DNA of 64,000 nt, taken from the NCBI GenBank assembly GCA_007644065.1, contig VJWN01000007.1:2510167-2574166 (forward strand), given 5' to 3'. Positions 48,386-60,240 of this stretch are shown here, in pieces. A model generated the notes under the pieces. That model saw nothing but the letters and a program-made list of their open reading frames with translations. It made no database searches and was not told where the DNA came from. The first letter of the stretch is position 1. The number at the start of each line of letters is the position of its first letter. The DNA comes from Margaritispora aquatica (taxonomy: Eukaryota; Ascomycota; Leotiomycetes; Helotiales; Discinellaceae). The translations under genes were made by a program, and so were the position numbers.

Positions 48386-48982
48386 TTAGGCTGACCAGCT
48401 GCCACCAGGGACAACATCGAAAGCACAGTTTGCAATGACACTCTTGCTTCCAGCGCCGAACTTATTAACGTCGCCCTGTCTGGCACTGGCGAAACATTTA
48501 TCACCCGTGGTACTGCCTGACGCGAACCAGGTGGTGGCCTTCCCGGTACAATCTGCTGTATCCCAGAACTTGAGGACACAGTTCTGATTTATGTTAGGGT
48601 TGTATCTGGAATTTATACAGTCAGTCTAGTTCATCACATCACGTAGACAACTGTTAGGAGAAAAAGATGAAAGAAAGCAACAAAATTTAGAAGAGCAGAA
48701 AGGACTAGATGACTTACACTTCGGCGCCCCAACCTGCGAAGTTGATGTTGTGGCACTGGCCAGGGGTAATAGAGACTCCCTGGTGTTAGTAAGCCTTAGA
48801 GCAAAGTCGAAGAAGGACATACCGCCCAGTTCTCTAATCGTTGCGCTATCACAGGGATAGGCATTGTAGTTTGACATGACGAAGGGGATGCTGGTGCGTG
48901 CCGTGAGCTCCTTGCCTACCTCGACGGGCGACGCGGTGCAAAGAGCTGCGACAAAGGCAGTAGCAAGGGTGATTTTGTTCAT
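48386..48982 (-). CDS. small secreted cysteine-rich protein (effector-like)
   Basis: Exons (minus) 48982..48823, 48775..48718, 48605..48386; 145 aa. Signal peptide about residues 1-18 (LATAFVAALCTAS). The mature part has six cysteines (YPCDS, GQCHN, QNCVL, ADCTG, DKCFA, ANCAF), an even number suited to three disulphides, and compact beta-type spacing with GWGAEVYNPN, CVLKFWDTADC and FGAGSKSV. Intron 1 must end at a GGGAG acceptor 4 nt after a CAG for the frame to continue, which is unusual; intron 2 is standard (GTAAGT...CCAG). I do not recognise a named family; similar small Cys-rich secreted proteins act as fungal effectors or wall proteins (inference). Confidence 0.8.
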
Positions 48983-50816
48983 CTACATCTTGGGTTAGAT
49001 AAGAATTGACTGGGAAAAATTCCAGGAGGCAAACTTGCCATGTTGAAAAAGAGGTTGGAAAATATTTGGTGTATGGTTTTGAACTTAAGCTGGAGAGATG
49101 CGATTGAATGCTGTTCGAATGTATTGCACAGTGAGGATTGTTGGGCTGTTTATATACCTTTATCTACAGGCTGAGTTCTCTGACTTCAAACCCATGACTG
49201 CCATTCTAAACCTGCCAGGAGGATAATTTCGGGATTTGAACGTAAGCTGAGCTTATGGTCAAGGGGTACAGTACTCGCTAGGAAGTCGCCAGGATTCGCT
49301 TGTTTTGCACCGGAGCTCGTCTTATTGGCAGCTATAGAAAATAATAAACTTAGATAGAAAGTATATCTCAAAATCTAATAGTAGCATACTTTGAAATACT
49401 CCTTTATATATATATATTCTTTTTAACATATTTATAGGATTTTCTTTCGTTGAGAAATTGGGGGGATAGAATGTTAGCTTAGAAATTAAGCGAATTTGGG
49501 GGAAATTTAAGATTTTTGCCAAATTTGCTTTGATTTCTTAATTACCTTTTTAAACCAACCAAAAATAAAAAAGTAAAAATGGTAAAACTTGAGATATTAA
49601 TCTAGTTATTAGATTCTTATATGCATTTTGTTATATATATATATAAATAGTAGCAGACTATAAATTTATGACAATAAAAAGTATGAGTTTTGGTGTGAAA
49701 CTGCCTAATCCCGGTAATCTATTGTCAACTATTATACATTCAAGGAGAAAGAACGCAGTAAGCCGAGTTATCCCAAAGGTCAGGCAGGTCTTCTGAGTCT
49801 ACAAAGAGATGTAAGATACAGAATAGGAACTAAGAACGAAATCTAAGCCAATCAGGCAGACAAGGCTGAAATAAAGAATCTCCAAGAAGACGTATGTGCA
49901 GATACGATACGCATGTAGAAACACCCTAGATCTGCGGCCGACGAGCTGTTGTTAGCTGATTCAGCTTTTCACAGCGGTTAAAACGCACGGAATGAAGAAA
50001 GTTCACCAATACTAACAGCACTGTCAGGGGCTCAGCTGCCAAGCCTCAGATTTTCAAATCCCGAAAAAACACCCACATGACTTCAGTACTATTATTGCAC
50101 TGTATTCACTCAACGGACCCGCTTGATGCACTGTTGAAGCAATCAGCTCATCATACTTCGTAGGAAGGGTAATAAATGCTCATCCTTGAAGAACGGACTT
50201 TACTAAAGGAAGCAGTGATCTGACGGATCCTGAAATATTCATTAACCGATAAGCCCTGCCAATATGGAACGTTCACAAATTGAATTACATTTATCTCGTC
50301 GAGTACTAAAGTGTTAAAACCCCAGTTCTAATAGAGAGCTTACTTCCTAAATAGTATTAAGGTATCCCTAAGGGCTTACACATGGGCTACTCAGACTAAT
50401 ACTAGTTACCATTTTCCTTGACGGCTTATTTGGTATCCGCTCTACTCTAAGGAAGCATATATTATTATCGTTCACTTAACCAGGTTCCGCGGCGTATGGC
50501 GCAAAGCTTGGTAGGCAAGAATGATTCACCTTTGTATACTGCGTGTGTATATCCCTATAGTATTAGAAATTATAACAAGCTGTTAGCCTTTCGGAAATCT
50601 AGCGCCTTTGATGTTTTATCCCTACTCTACAAGTGAGATGACACCAGACATCAGCATGGCTTGTAACTATGTGGCTTCCCGCACCCCGAAGGGTAGTAAA
50701 CATGATAAATCAGTTTATAGCTAAGAATTTGACGGAGGGCGAGCAATATCTATCAGATATTTAGCTTGTAGCAGGTGGTGAAAGGTGCCATCAAGGACAT
50801 TCATTCAAACTTTCGC
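48983..50816. other. 1.8 kb AT-rich gene desert
   Basis: No gene. 49330-49720 is strongly AT-rich with TATATATATA tracts (49408-49418, 49632-49646). The rest (49720-50800) is moderately AT-rich, with no long frame on either strand, as expected of decayed repeat DNA (inference). Confidence 0.6.
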
Positions 50817-52643
50817 TTAGCACGGAGGCTTCACTGCTGAGCGGATCTTGACCATCAGGGGTTTGTGCGACCAAACAAGTCGGACCCTCGATCCTTCAAT
50901 CAAGCTCTCGTCCGGTTTGGCAAGCTCCATATCAAAGTTATAGACGTATCTTGCCAGAATCACCCGTGTCTCAGCATTTGCAACACTGTATGATGTTATT
51001 CACGTTTCTACGATGAGCGGAAAGATGATGGTACTCACTTTTGACCCAAACACTCTCTCGGGCCATGACTGAAAGGTCGAAAGCAAGCTCGGTTATCTGT
51101 ATCAAATTCTGGAGCTGCCATCCACCTTTTAGGCATAAAGTCGTCTAGTCGTGGTGAAGTAATTAGCGATTGTGTGGAATAGAAACATAATGGTATGAAT
51201 TACCCACTCGGTCTGTTCCAATTCCTCTCTGAATGATATCCCGCACAATGTGGGAACGATACCAGCGTGTTAGGAAGGACGTAATTCCCAGCAACGGTGC
51301 AACCCTCCGCACCGACACGACGAGGATGATTCCCGGGGACAGGTGGGTGAACTCTCAAAGCTTCTTTGGGCACAGCAAGCAAGTACGGCTTGTTGCTCAC
51401 GCTTGCAATATCGATCTCGGATTCTGAAGCAAAACTACTTCGTATTTCGTCCTTGAGCTTTGCCTATACCGCAGGATTGTTGCATAGGTGATACACGGCA
51501 CCGATAAGCAGAGTCGCGGCTGTGTCCGAGGCGGCCGTTACGATGATCTCGACGCTGCGTTGGAGCTCACCTAGAGTTAGGCCGTCTGGTTGGTTGAGGT
51601 GAGGGATAGCGTGGGTCATGCTATGGCATTTTCAGCACCTCTATTAATGATAGAGATGGAATCAGAGAACTCACAAGTCAGGCTCAGTGTCTTCGGCTAA
51701 CTGACGCTTGTCTAACAGCTGGTTTAAGAAACTCTTGTGTTGCATTCGTAAGATGACCGCTTTGGTGGGCCAAATTCGCTTCGACTCAGCGAAGACAGTA
51801 AATGCCGTAGAAGTATTGATTCCAATGCCAATCATACCTGGGTTAGTATTGACCGTCAAATATAGAGGTGATTGCTAACCATTTATGACTCTCCCCGTCT
51901 CGACACCTCCCACATCCTCACCCGTCGTCAAGTCCGTCACAATGGCATACGCAACCAAGTGATTCCACTCAGCAATATCCGCCGGCTCGCCAGATTTTGC
52001 ATACTTCCTCAACTGATCCATAAGCATGTCCACAAACCTCCTGACCCTCGGCTCCTGCTCTCTCTGCGCCTTCTCGGTAAATCCCTTCCTAAGAGCCTTC
52101 CGGATGCGTTGATGCCCCTCGTGCGAAGGATGATCAAAAAGGCTTTCTTGCCCGGGAGGAGGCACGTAGTTGCCTTTGGGCATTTCTGGGCGACCGGGCT
52201 TGTTGGCGTAAATGTCTGACCATACTTCGGGACTGATGAAGGAGAGTTCATCTGGTGCTGAGCGAACGACTGGACCGTATTTGTCGTGTGCGCGCTGGAA
52301 TTGCAGCCACCTGAGACCACGGATGCGACCGATGCTGTTGGGAAAGTTGCTGAATGCCCATAGTCTTGGGCCTGGGTAGGAAGCGAGACTATTATTTTGT
52401 GAGACGTGCGATTCGGAGGTTCAGGAACAGGCAAGCTTACGGATGAAAAGACAGGTTGCATATCCCACCGCTTAGAACGTAAATAGAAGTTGTCTGGTGA
52501 CAGTCAGGTTCAAATTTTGATTGTAAGAGATTGTGTAGTATTACCAAGATTAGAGCCCCGTAGAAAACATAAATAATGTTCCATGATATCAAGTCACTAG
52601 GTATTCCAACCTCATATCCAAGTACACGCAGTGCATCGTTCAT
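50817..52643 (-). pseudogene. cytochrome P450 with one in-frame stop codon
   Basis: Exons (minus) 52643..52441, 52388..51880, 51837..51675, 51620..51208, 51144..51039, 50985..50817; 521 codons, all splice sites and phases intact. Features: N-terminal membrane helix (IIYVFYGALILVILHNLL), FHPLASYPGP proline hinge, I-helix TAASDTAATLL (A/G-A-x-D-T), ExxR as KEALR, then RPNDFMPKRW and the heme loop FSHGPRECLG with its Cys ligand, and NVANAETRVILARYVYNFD. The only defect is TAG at 51466-51464, between the I and J helices, which would cut the protein before ExxR and the heme Cys. Family knowledge: fungal P450s of this type oxidise polyketides, terpenes or alkaloids. It could also be a sequencing error. 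Confidence 0.85.
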
Positions 52644-53332
52644 CTTGAAGGAAGTCTCCAACTCGAAATGCTCCCTAAGCTGACAAAGATTGGTTATCTG
52701 ACCAAGGAACACTTTTCAACATCACCAAGATTCTGTCACTTCAATTATCAAACTCGAGATGAAGAAGCACCGCTGGGTGTAGAGTTTGAGTGCGAAGGTT
52801 TACAACATTCGAAACTTCAGATCTTCTTTATTGTGCACCGAATTTTGATGCATCATGACGCGATCGCCGGCCACCGAGTTTAGTGCGGAATATTAGACTC
52901 CTTATGAGGTTCAATAAACCTCCTTTCTTTCGTATCGAAGGCAATATTATTATTCCTCGCCTCTAAACTGACTGACCATTGAAGAATTCCCCCGTAGCAA
53001 TTTGCACAATTTGCGAGTTTCTTCGAGAATTTCCTTCGAACAGAATTTTGTTGGAGTTCTATGAGTTATCTTGGTGATTCGGATAGACGCAAACATCAGC
53101 CTCCGAAGTTGTAGTATATTAGACGTCGCCAAGTATTTCCAGGATGAGCTTATTCGCATCCTCCACACAAGCTTGGACAAGCATATACATTGGATGGTTC
53201 GCTAAGCGAGGGAATAAGACGATAGATAGTCTGAGATTGGGATGTTCATATAAGTGAACAGTTACAATGAATCCTTTCCAGAGAAGTGACTGCCATCGAA
53301 ATCGATAACCCTATACCGTAGCACAAAGAGCG
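52644..53332. other. divergent promoter region
   Basis: Between the divergent P450 and acyltransferase genes (about 690 bp); a shared, possibly co-regulating promoter (inference). No gene seen. Confidence 0.5.
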
Positions 53333-54827
53333 ATGATTTCCAAACTACCCTCAGAAAAGCACGAAGAGTACCTCTTTCCAAGCACCTCAGTCACACAGCA
53401 GCCATCAGCAGTCGACTCAGCTCTCCCACCCATCTACTCGCGCCGCGTCCTCATATTCTCAGACATCCACCCACCAAACCCAAATCCACAAAATGACCAC
53501 TCAGAAACAATCCAAATCCTACGCAACTCCATGGAGAAAACCACTGAGGAATTCCCCATCCTCGCAAACTCAGTCAGCTTCGCTTCTGGTGCCTGGGAGT
53601 TCCTACCCGGAAGCGCGAAACTGCACGTCAAAGAGCTGCCGATGAGTTTTGAGGAGCTAAAGGAGGCGGGTTTCTCGTCAAAGATGTTGAGGCCCAAGGT
53701 GCTGAGTTCGGTGCCGGGGATGATTGATTTTGAGAGGGAGTGGGTTTGTTGTCGTATTCAAGAGAGCTTTATTGACGGCAGGCTTTTGCTATCGGTGTCT
53801 ATTATACATCTTGCTATGGATGGCGTTTCGATCTCCAACGTAAGTATGATTCGACCCACTTGATGTGCGATCTTTTTCTCGGAAGTTGTATCCTAAGAAG
53901 TCGCTACGAGAAGATACAGAATGCCACCAAGCTCAGCAAGTTTAAGTTACTAACCTCTACTACGAGTAGGTTGTACAGGCACTCGCCCGCAATACGTGCA
54001 CGCCAACAAAACCAGCACCCAAAAAGAGCCCCGGCTAACTCGACCGTTCTCGCCTCTCTACCTCCAACTCAACACCTGAAATCTCAAAAATGCCCGCCTA
54101 CCTGATTCTCACCGAAACCTTCAATTTCGCTACCCGAACAGCAGGCGCAATTGCCTCAACCATGTATCGCTTCACCAATACATCACTTTCTCAGCTAAAA
54201 CGAAACTGCTCATATTCACTACCAGAAAGCCAATGGATCAGCACCCAAGACGCGGTATGTGCTCTTATCTTCAGACAGAAGGTCGAGGCTCGCTTAGCTG
54301 CCGACATAATTAAAGAAGACGAAGTAGTGCAGTACTCCTTCCCCGTTGAATACAGGAGTGTTATCGAGCCTCCATTACCCTCTGATTTCGTCGGCAACGC
54401 AGTGATATTCACCGCGACGCCCTTCCTTCTCGTCTCAGACCTGATCGCTTCCTCATGCCTCTCCTTAGCTGCGTCTTCCGTCCGCAAAAACATTCAAGAA
54501 GTCGATAACGCGTATATTGACAACGCCATCGCAGTCATCAAGAGCCTACCCGATCCATGCACATTGAACTTTTACGGCGCCATTAATAGCAAAAGGACGG
54601 GCATTAACTCGACGACGTATAAGAGTTTCGTCATGCCGGACGAGGGGAATGAGAGGATTGGGAGATATGAGGTTATGAGGCTGATAGATGGCGCGTTTGG
54701 GGATGGCATGTTTGTTGTCATGCCGGTGAGGGCGGATGGGATGTGGGAGGTTGTGATTACGCTTGCGGAGGAGGCAATGGAACATTTTGAGGATGAGGAG
54801 TGGAGGAGGTATGCTGTGAAGTGTTAA
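53333..54827 (+). pseudogene. HXXXD-type acyltransferase with one in-frame stop
   Basis: Exon 1 53333..53839 ends at a GTAAGT donor; exon 2 starts at 53970 (GAGTAG acceptor) and runs to 54827. The catalytic motif HLAMDGVS (HxxxDG) is present near residue 160 and continues in phase to VVQALARN. A TAA at 54036-54038 stops the frame 22 codons into exon 2; the same frame then stays open for 263 codons with LDRSRLS, TRTAGAIASTMYRF (the fungal acyltransferase middle region), WISTQDAVCALIF and VVITLAEEAMEHF near the end. The usual second motif DFGxG is not recognisable. No intron that would remove the stop was found. Family knowledge: transfers acyl groups from CoA to secondary metabolites. Confidence 0.8.
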
Positions 54828-55406
54828 CTTGTATTGTAGCGAACTTACAACCTTCGATGTGTAGATTATTTACTTGAGCTCGCCAGCTGTAACTCCACGC
54901 TATGGATGTCTAACCGACATACCTAGGTACAGTCTCGCCTAATTTCAAGACTTCCAACGTCAACCACTTGGCAAATCTGACATTAAAGGTCGCTTCACAA
55001 GCATACCAGTAAACGAAATCTCTGGATGCTTTCCTGTAATTACTGTCAATGGGCGATCGTATTATAACCATCTTTGCTTCCCAAAATATCTTGTATGGGG
55101 TCCTCAGCCGCAGATTGGTGGAAGTGGCGCATCCCCAATCGCTCAATAAGTCTCAGAAATCTAGCAGCCAAGATATTGGTGGCTGACTCCTAGCGTATCA
55201 TTTTTCTATTCTCTATTCATCAACCGAAAAAAAAACACTTACGTTTTCAAGCGCTTTACATTTTATACACGGAGGTACCCCGCTACCAAGTTGCTGTGAG
55301 CAAATATATCAAGACCCACATACATCCCCACAACCCTCACTCAACTCTCCTTACCGTCTCAGAACGAACCGAAAAGAAACCTAGAACCTCCAAATATACT
55401 TTCACA
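54828..55406. other. intergenic region
   Basis: No gene seen; CATACCTAGGTACAG motif at about 54919 and an A8 run near 55229. Confidence 0.5.
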
Positions 55407-55991
55407 ATGAGCAGCGAATTGAACACCCACTTCGGCGACAAAGCCGTGCTCAACGCCATCCTCCGCTCCATGGACAGCTCATCCAACTACACAAGCCTAA
55501 CCAACTACTCGCCCCCCGGCAACGAGCGCTCCGAGCGCGACCACTTCTTTGAAATTCAGCACATCATAGACATATGCATGGAATCGCCACCGCTCTTTGA
55601 TGCGAACGCGCTTTACGAGATCCCCATGGGCTTCTTCATCGTGCTCTCTACCTTTGCCAACGATCACCGCAACATGTACCTCATTTCCAAAGCCGAGAAC
55701 CAGGCCAAGAAGCGCATCGCGCTCTCCGAATACGCGCCGGGGAAGCATAATGCCGCCATTAGCGCGTATTTGTCTATGAGTGCTGTGAAGGGACATGGGA
55801 CTGTGTTGGTGACAGATAATCTGAAGGCCCTGGTTATGGAGTTTGCGGTGAAGGAGGAGAAGTATGCGAGGCTTGCGGCAAACGTGGCGGTTAGGCTGGG
55901 TGTTTTGATGGGATGGATCGATATTGCAGATGTCAATACTGGATCTGATGGGCCTGCTTTGTTGAGTGGCAAGAGGAATGGAAGAGCGTAG
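55407..55991 (+). CDS. uncharacterised 194-aa protein
   Basis: Single exon; the ATG at 55407 sits in CACAATGAG, a good fungal start context. No signal peptide or membrane segment. The sequence is mostly helical by composition (FFEIQHIIDICMES, VMEFAVKEEKYARLAANVAVRLG) with a segment MGFFIVLSTFANDHRNMYLIS. I do not recognise a family. Codon use (C-ending third positions in the first 350 nt) resembles that of real genes nearby. It lies between the broken acyltransferase and the CLC channel. Confidence 0.65.
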   Translation: MSSELNTHFGDKAVLNAILRSMDSSSNYTSLTNYSPPGNERSERDHFFEIQHIIDICMESPPLFDANALYEIPMGFFIVLSTFANDHRNMYLISKAENQAKKRIALSEYAPGKHNAAISAYLSMSAVKGHGTVLVTDNLKALVMEFAVKEEKYARLAANVAVRLGVLMGWIDIADVNTGSDGPALLSGKRNGRA

Positions 55992-56134
55992 GCAATGTGA
56001 AATATGCTGGTCTGAAATTTCCAACAAAGATTGTACTTTTTGAAGTGCGAATATATACAAGTAATTCCAGACCAAACGAAAAGGGTCGGAGTGTAGATAT
56101 ATGAGCAACTAAGTGAGAAATATTCACTTCATCA

Positions 56135-58673
56135 CTAGCTGATGTGCGCTAGTCCCTCTAAATACAGCACCAATCGCTTCTTGATGATAACACCACAGAC
56201 TTTGCCTGTGCCCTCTTCAGTAACAATAACATGTCTTAACCCCAACTTTCCAAACATTTCGACTGCGTACTCCATGGGTGCTTTTGCACAAATCGTCAAA
56301 GGTGTTGTATCAACGAAAGCTGATAATGGTCCTTCTAACAAGTCAACCGGTTCATCATTGTCTAGGACGCCTTCAGTCTCAATTGCAAACTCTAGTTCGC
56401 TTTCTGCGAGATAGCCGTGCAGCATTCCATTATCATCGACGAGAACGAGGCCGGCATCCATAAGTCCTCGCGATCGGAGTTGTGAGAGCTTGAGAGCGAG
56501 CAGTGCTTTTGATGTCTGAAATTTGATACCCACATTCACAGTTATCTCCCGCATTGTACGCTCAGGTGGGATAAGTTGTTCGACAAGTACGCCCTCGTCT
56601 CGCACGATTTTCAATGCGTGCTCTGGATCTAGAAACGGGTGTCCAAGAACGGTTTGTGCGAGGTCATAGACACCCTCGCTACTTAGAGCATCGGCGACCC
56701 ACTTAGCAACCAAGATCGCGACCATGAATGGGGGAATATAATCGACTTCGCCTGTAAGCTCGAACATGATGACGGTGAGTGAAACTGTCATTCGCGACAC
56801 ACCAGCGAGGAAAGCAGCAGCTCCTACCATTGCAAAAATCCCCGGAGATGCGGTAGTAAGGAGTTGCCCGACTAATCGACCAAAAAGAGCTCCAGCGTCC
56901 AAAGCTGGGATAATTATGCCCGAGGGAACCTTGCAACCAAACGTGACTATTGTGAGGACGAGCTTTACCGCTGTACCATAGATAAGCCATCCATAGTAAC
57001 CACTTTTGTCTTCAAGTGCTTCTTGCTCACATACCCAAGATCCTTCGGGTTTGCGGCAGTCCACGAGTAAGTTTCGAATGATGATATCTCCAGGCTCTCG
57101 AGTCAGTGGGTTTGGAAATTGGAGTACAGCCGTTACAAGGACAACCAGTGAAAGTTCGAAGACAGGATTTTTGGAGATAATCGAGTATTTGCGAAAGGTT
57201 TTAGACCACAGAAAGTTCGCTTGACAGAATATACCACCAAATATTCCACCAACTATGCCAAGGAATATGAAAATGAGATAATGGATTGGATCGTAATCGA
57301 TCCCGTAATTTGTTTCGAACAAGACGAGTTTTCCAGTGCCATTTGGGTTGAGAAATTTGAGAATGATCGCTGCAAAGAGCGAGCACAGGAATGCTCGCCA
57401 AAGGACTTTGCGCGGAAAGTATGTACTGATTTCCTATGAAGATGTTAGTGACAGCGATTTGTTTTGTTGCGCGCTCACCAACCTCATATGAGAATAAAAC
57501 ACCACCAATTGGAGCTCCGAAGGCAACACTGAGTCCTGCTGAGCATGCTACACTCAGCATCTCCCTTAGTTTTCGACCATTTTCGGAGTATTTGGGAAAT
57601 AGGTTGGCCACAATATATCCTGCACAGGTTGATATATGGACAAATGGCCCTTCCTTTCCTAAGCACATGCCAGTCGCCACTGCAAACGAGCTTCCAATAG
57701 CCTTCACTACGAGAACCTTCCATCCTAGAAATCCAGGGATGACGAAACCGGAAAGAATTGTTTTGATTTCAGGAATTCCACTACCAGCCGCCATGTACAT
57801 TGTTTTACCATGGGCTTTTTCTTTACTAGGCTCATCGAAACCCCCTGCATGGTGTTGCTCCACAGCTGGGAGGTGGGCCTTATCATAACATGTTAGCAAA
57901 GGACTCTTCCCAAGCCTAAAAGTGGGTAACTAGAACCTCCTCCCCCAAGAATATGGTACCTGATATAAATTCCTGAACCCCCTACTACCCTTTCCATCAT
58001 ACATCTTGGAGCCGGACTGAACAAGAATTATACGTACTTTTGTAGTCATTGTAACAGAACCAGCGATTATCCCGAAAAGCACTGCAAACCCGATGTATAT
58101 TCCATAGGATGCCCAATAATTATCGGACCAAACATTCCATGAAGCACAATCCTCGCCCACATTTTCGAGTAGGCCTAGCACAGGAGTCTTGTTTAAGCAG
58201 CATGCCTCGCGATTTCGTAGCCAATTGCCCTGGCAGTATCCAATTTTGTAGTCGGCTAGTGTCGCTACCGCAGAATCCACTCCAAAGGCAACCAACGCAG
58301 TAAAGATTCCGATCATCGACGCTGCTACCCATCCTTGACTAGAATCCCACAAAGCATAAGCACGACCACTGAAGCTCTTATTCGACTTGATTGACCTGTG
58401 ACGAAAAGAATCCTTTACCTATTGCTCATGTTAGAAGACATTAAACTGATGAAACGAGCTTGTGCTCACCAAATCATGGAGCCAATCTATGGTAGTGTAG
58501 TCATTGTACGGAAGTCTTTCTCCAACAGCTGTTCCACCAAGTTCTTGTTCTTCCTTGGACACATGTGAGGATATAATTGAGCCTGCCCTACTACCTTTCC
58601 TACTAAGTGAAGCAACTCGCGGATCTAACAGTCGTGTACTCTCGTGAGCTTCCTCATCATAGAATCGAGACAT
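56135..58673 (-). CDS. CLC voltage-gated chloride channel / Cl-/H+ exchanger
   Basis: Exons (minus) 58673..58470, 58418..57960, about 57905..57483, 57433..56135; 794 aa. CLC signatures: [10 protein letters not shown] (GSGIPE, Ser at the central Cl- site), GKEGPFVHI with the gating glutamate, [14 protein letters not shown], and GALFGRLVG, plus about 10-12 hydrophobic helices. Two CBS domains at the C-terminus (about 590-790; [18 protein letters not shown] and [18 protein letters not shown]). The gating Glu (GKEGP) is present; the cytosolic half looks like fungal Gef1/ClC-3-type proteins of Golgi, vacuole or plasma membrane. The acceptor of intron 2 is uncertain: the phase needs a GGGAAG acceptor at 57906, while a better TTTTAG just upstream gives the wrong frame. 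Intron 3 uses donor GTTGGT. Confidence 0.9.
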
Positions 58674-60240
58674 GGCTACTGTTCAGCTTGAGCAGCTTGA
58701 GAAGCTTTGCCTTGACCAGCTCTCGGGAGGTGATGAACATGTTGAAGACTTGGAGATCAGATCATGTATATCAAGGAAAGGCAGAAACATAACCCGTTCT
58801 AAGACAGTTGGGGTAACCATCCTTGATCTAGAGCACTTGGTGGCTGAGATATGAGAGATAGATTTCCAGTCTATTGGCGGTCGTTGAATGGTAGAGATAG
58901 AGATAAGAGAAGCTCTGCAGCCAAAGGTCTCGATAAGGATGGAGGGATCATCCAGCCGCGATTGCAGAAGATTAATTGCAGAAGTGACAGTGAGTGGCTT
59001 GACATGTTTGAGTACCTCCAGTTCGTGCAGGTTGACTTGCTGATTGGATGTCACGGGGCATCATTTGGTGTTCCGGAAATGCTTGAGAATGTACCAACAG
59101 GGGTGCAAGAGTTCCATTATGACGAGCATACGGATATGAAAAAAACGCCTTTTCCTTCGCTCATCAGATGTTTGTGTCCAGGTGATGAAGTAGATTCTTT
59201 TGCAGCCTCCAAATTTGAGACAGTCACGGCTTTATTCCCCTAAAACCCCTCCAGGATAGGTTGACACCTGACTCAAGGTAAGTCACATGATATGTGGTTT
59301 GAGGGGATCACAAATATGATCTTGGATCTCTGGATAACACTCTCCACAAGAATATTGTACCTGCCAATATTTGAAGGGAGACAAGATAGGTACTTACATT
59401 AGGTAAGGTAGGATAATGCATCATCAGTCACATGACTTTCATGTGCAGATGGACAGCAAATGGGATTATCCTCAGGTTCTCCTCAGGTCGTTCATGGTTG
59501 GATGGATATCAGTCAGGGTGAGAAAAAGGGGGACTTTCCGCCCCTGGCTAAACCTAATGTGCGTGCGTTTGAAAGAACATGGGGAAAATAAACGAATTAT
59601 CTTGGTACACACGAGACCACTTGTGTGTGCTATTGTATAAGGTAGAAAGCTAGAATTCACTTTAGGGAGCATCCATACTCGAATCATACAAGGAAATTTC
59701 CTTCCTTTAAATCCTAAAGATAACTAAGGTACTTCTGTATCAAACATCTGCTCGGGAAGTTTTAATGAGCAAGACAACTTGCCCCATTTGATCTTGGTGT
59801 TGAAATCTGCCGACTTTGGGCTTCCACCGCCTTGTGATTTCGCAATTTACCTACTCCACACATCCAAGTGGCCATCAGTGCTCACCGTCCTACCAGCCGA
59901 CCTACACATATTTCCCGTGATTGATACATCGCAGACTGTAGGGACTCGCAACAAGTATCCAAACTATCATCACATGCTGCAGACTTGCCTGGGCTTCTAT
60001 TGGACTCTGTGATTTGGATGACGTACGTCTCTTGCCATCAATACCTCTATTGACCGACTTCCATTGGAACAATTCTACGAAAGAGAAACTCCACGTTGCC
60101 TACAAAGGAGAACGATTTGGCAAGTGTTGTGTAAATTATCCCACTGTCTAGCCAGTCAATGATTCAATTGACTAACAATAAGTCTTAGAAATATTTACTC
60201 ACCGACAACCTCCTTGTCTCAACCAGATACAACCCACGAC
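58674..60240. other. 1.6 kb intergenic region
   Basis: Promoter side of the CLC gene. A plus-strand frame 58851-59243 (130 codons) shows no domain and was not called. A TAGGTAAGGTAGG motif lies at 59400-59412. Confidence 0.45.

Noticed and set aside
49220..49300. tRNA-like stretch (minus strand CGTTCAAATCCCG resembling a B box; plus strand TGGTCAAGGGGTACAG resembling an A box)
   Set aside because: The two boxes are on opposite strands and no acceptor or T stem pairs around them; at best a degraded tRNA-derived SINE relic.
52009..52461. 150-codon minus-strand frame starting in the P450 intron 1 region
   Set aside because: Different frame from the P450 exon 2, which carries the family motifs; a shadow.
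58851..59243. 130-codon plus-strand frame upstream of the CLC gene
   Set aside because: Has an ATG but no recognisable domain, and sits in the CLC promoter region; unsupported without transcript data.
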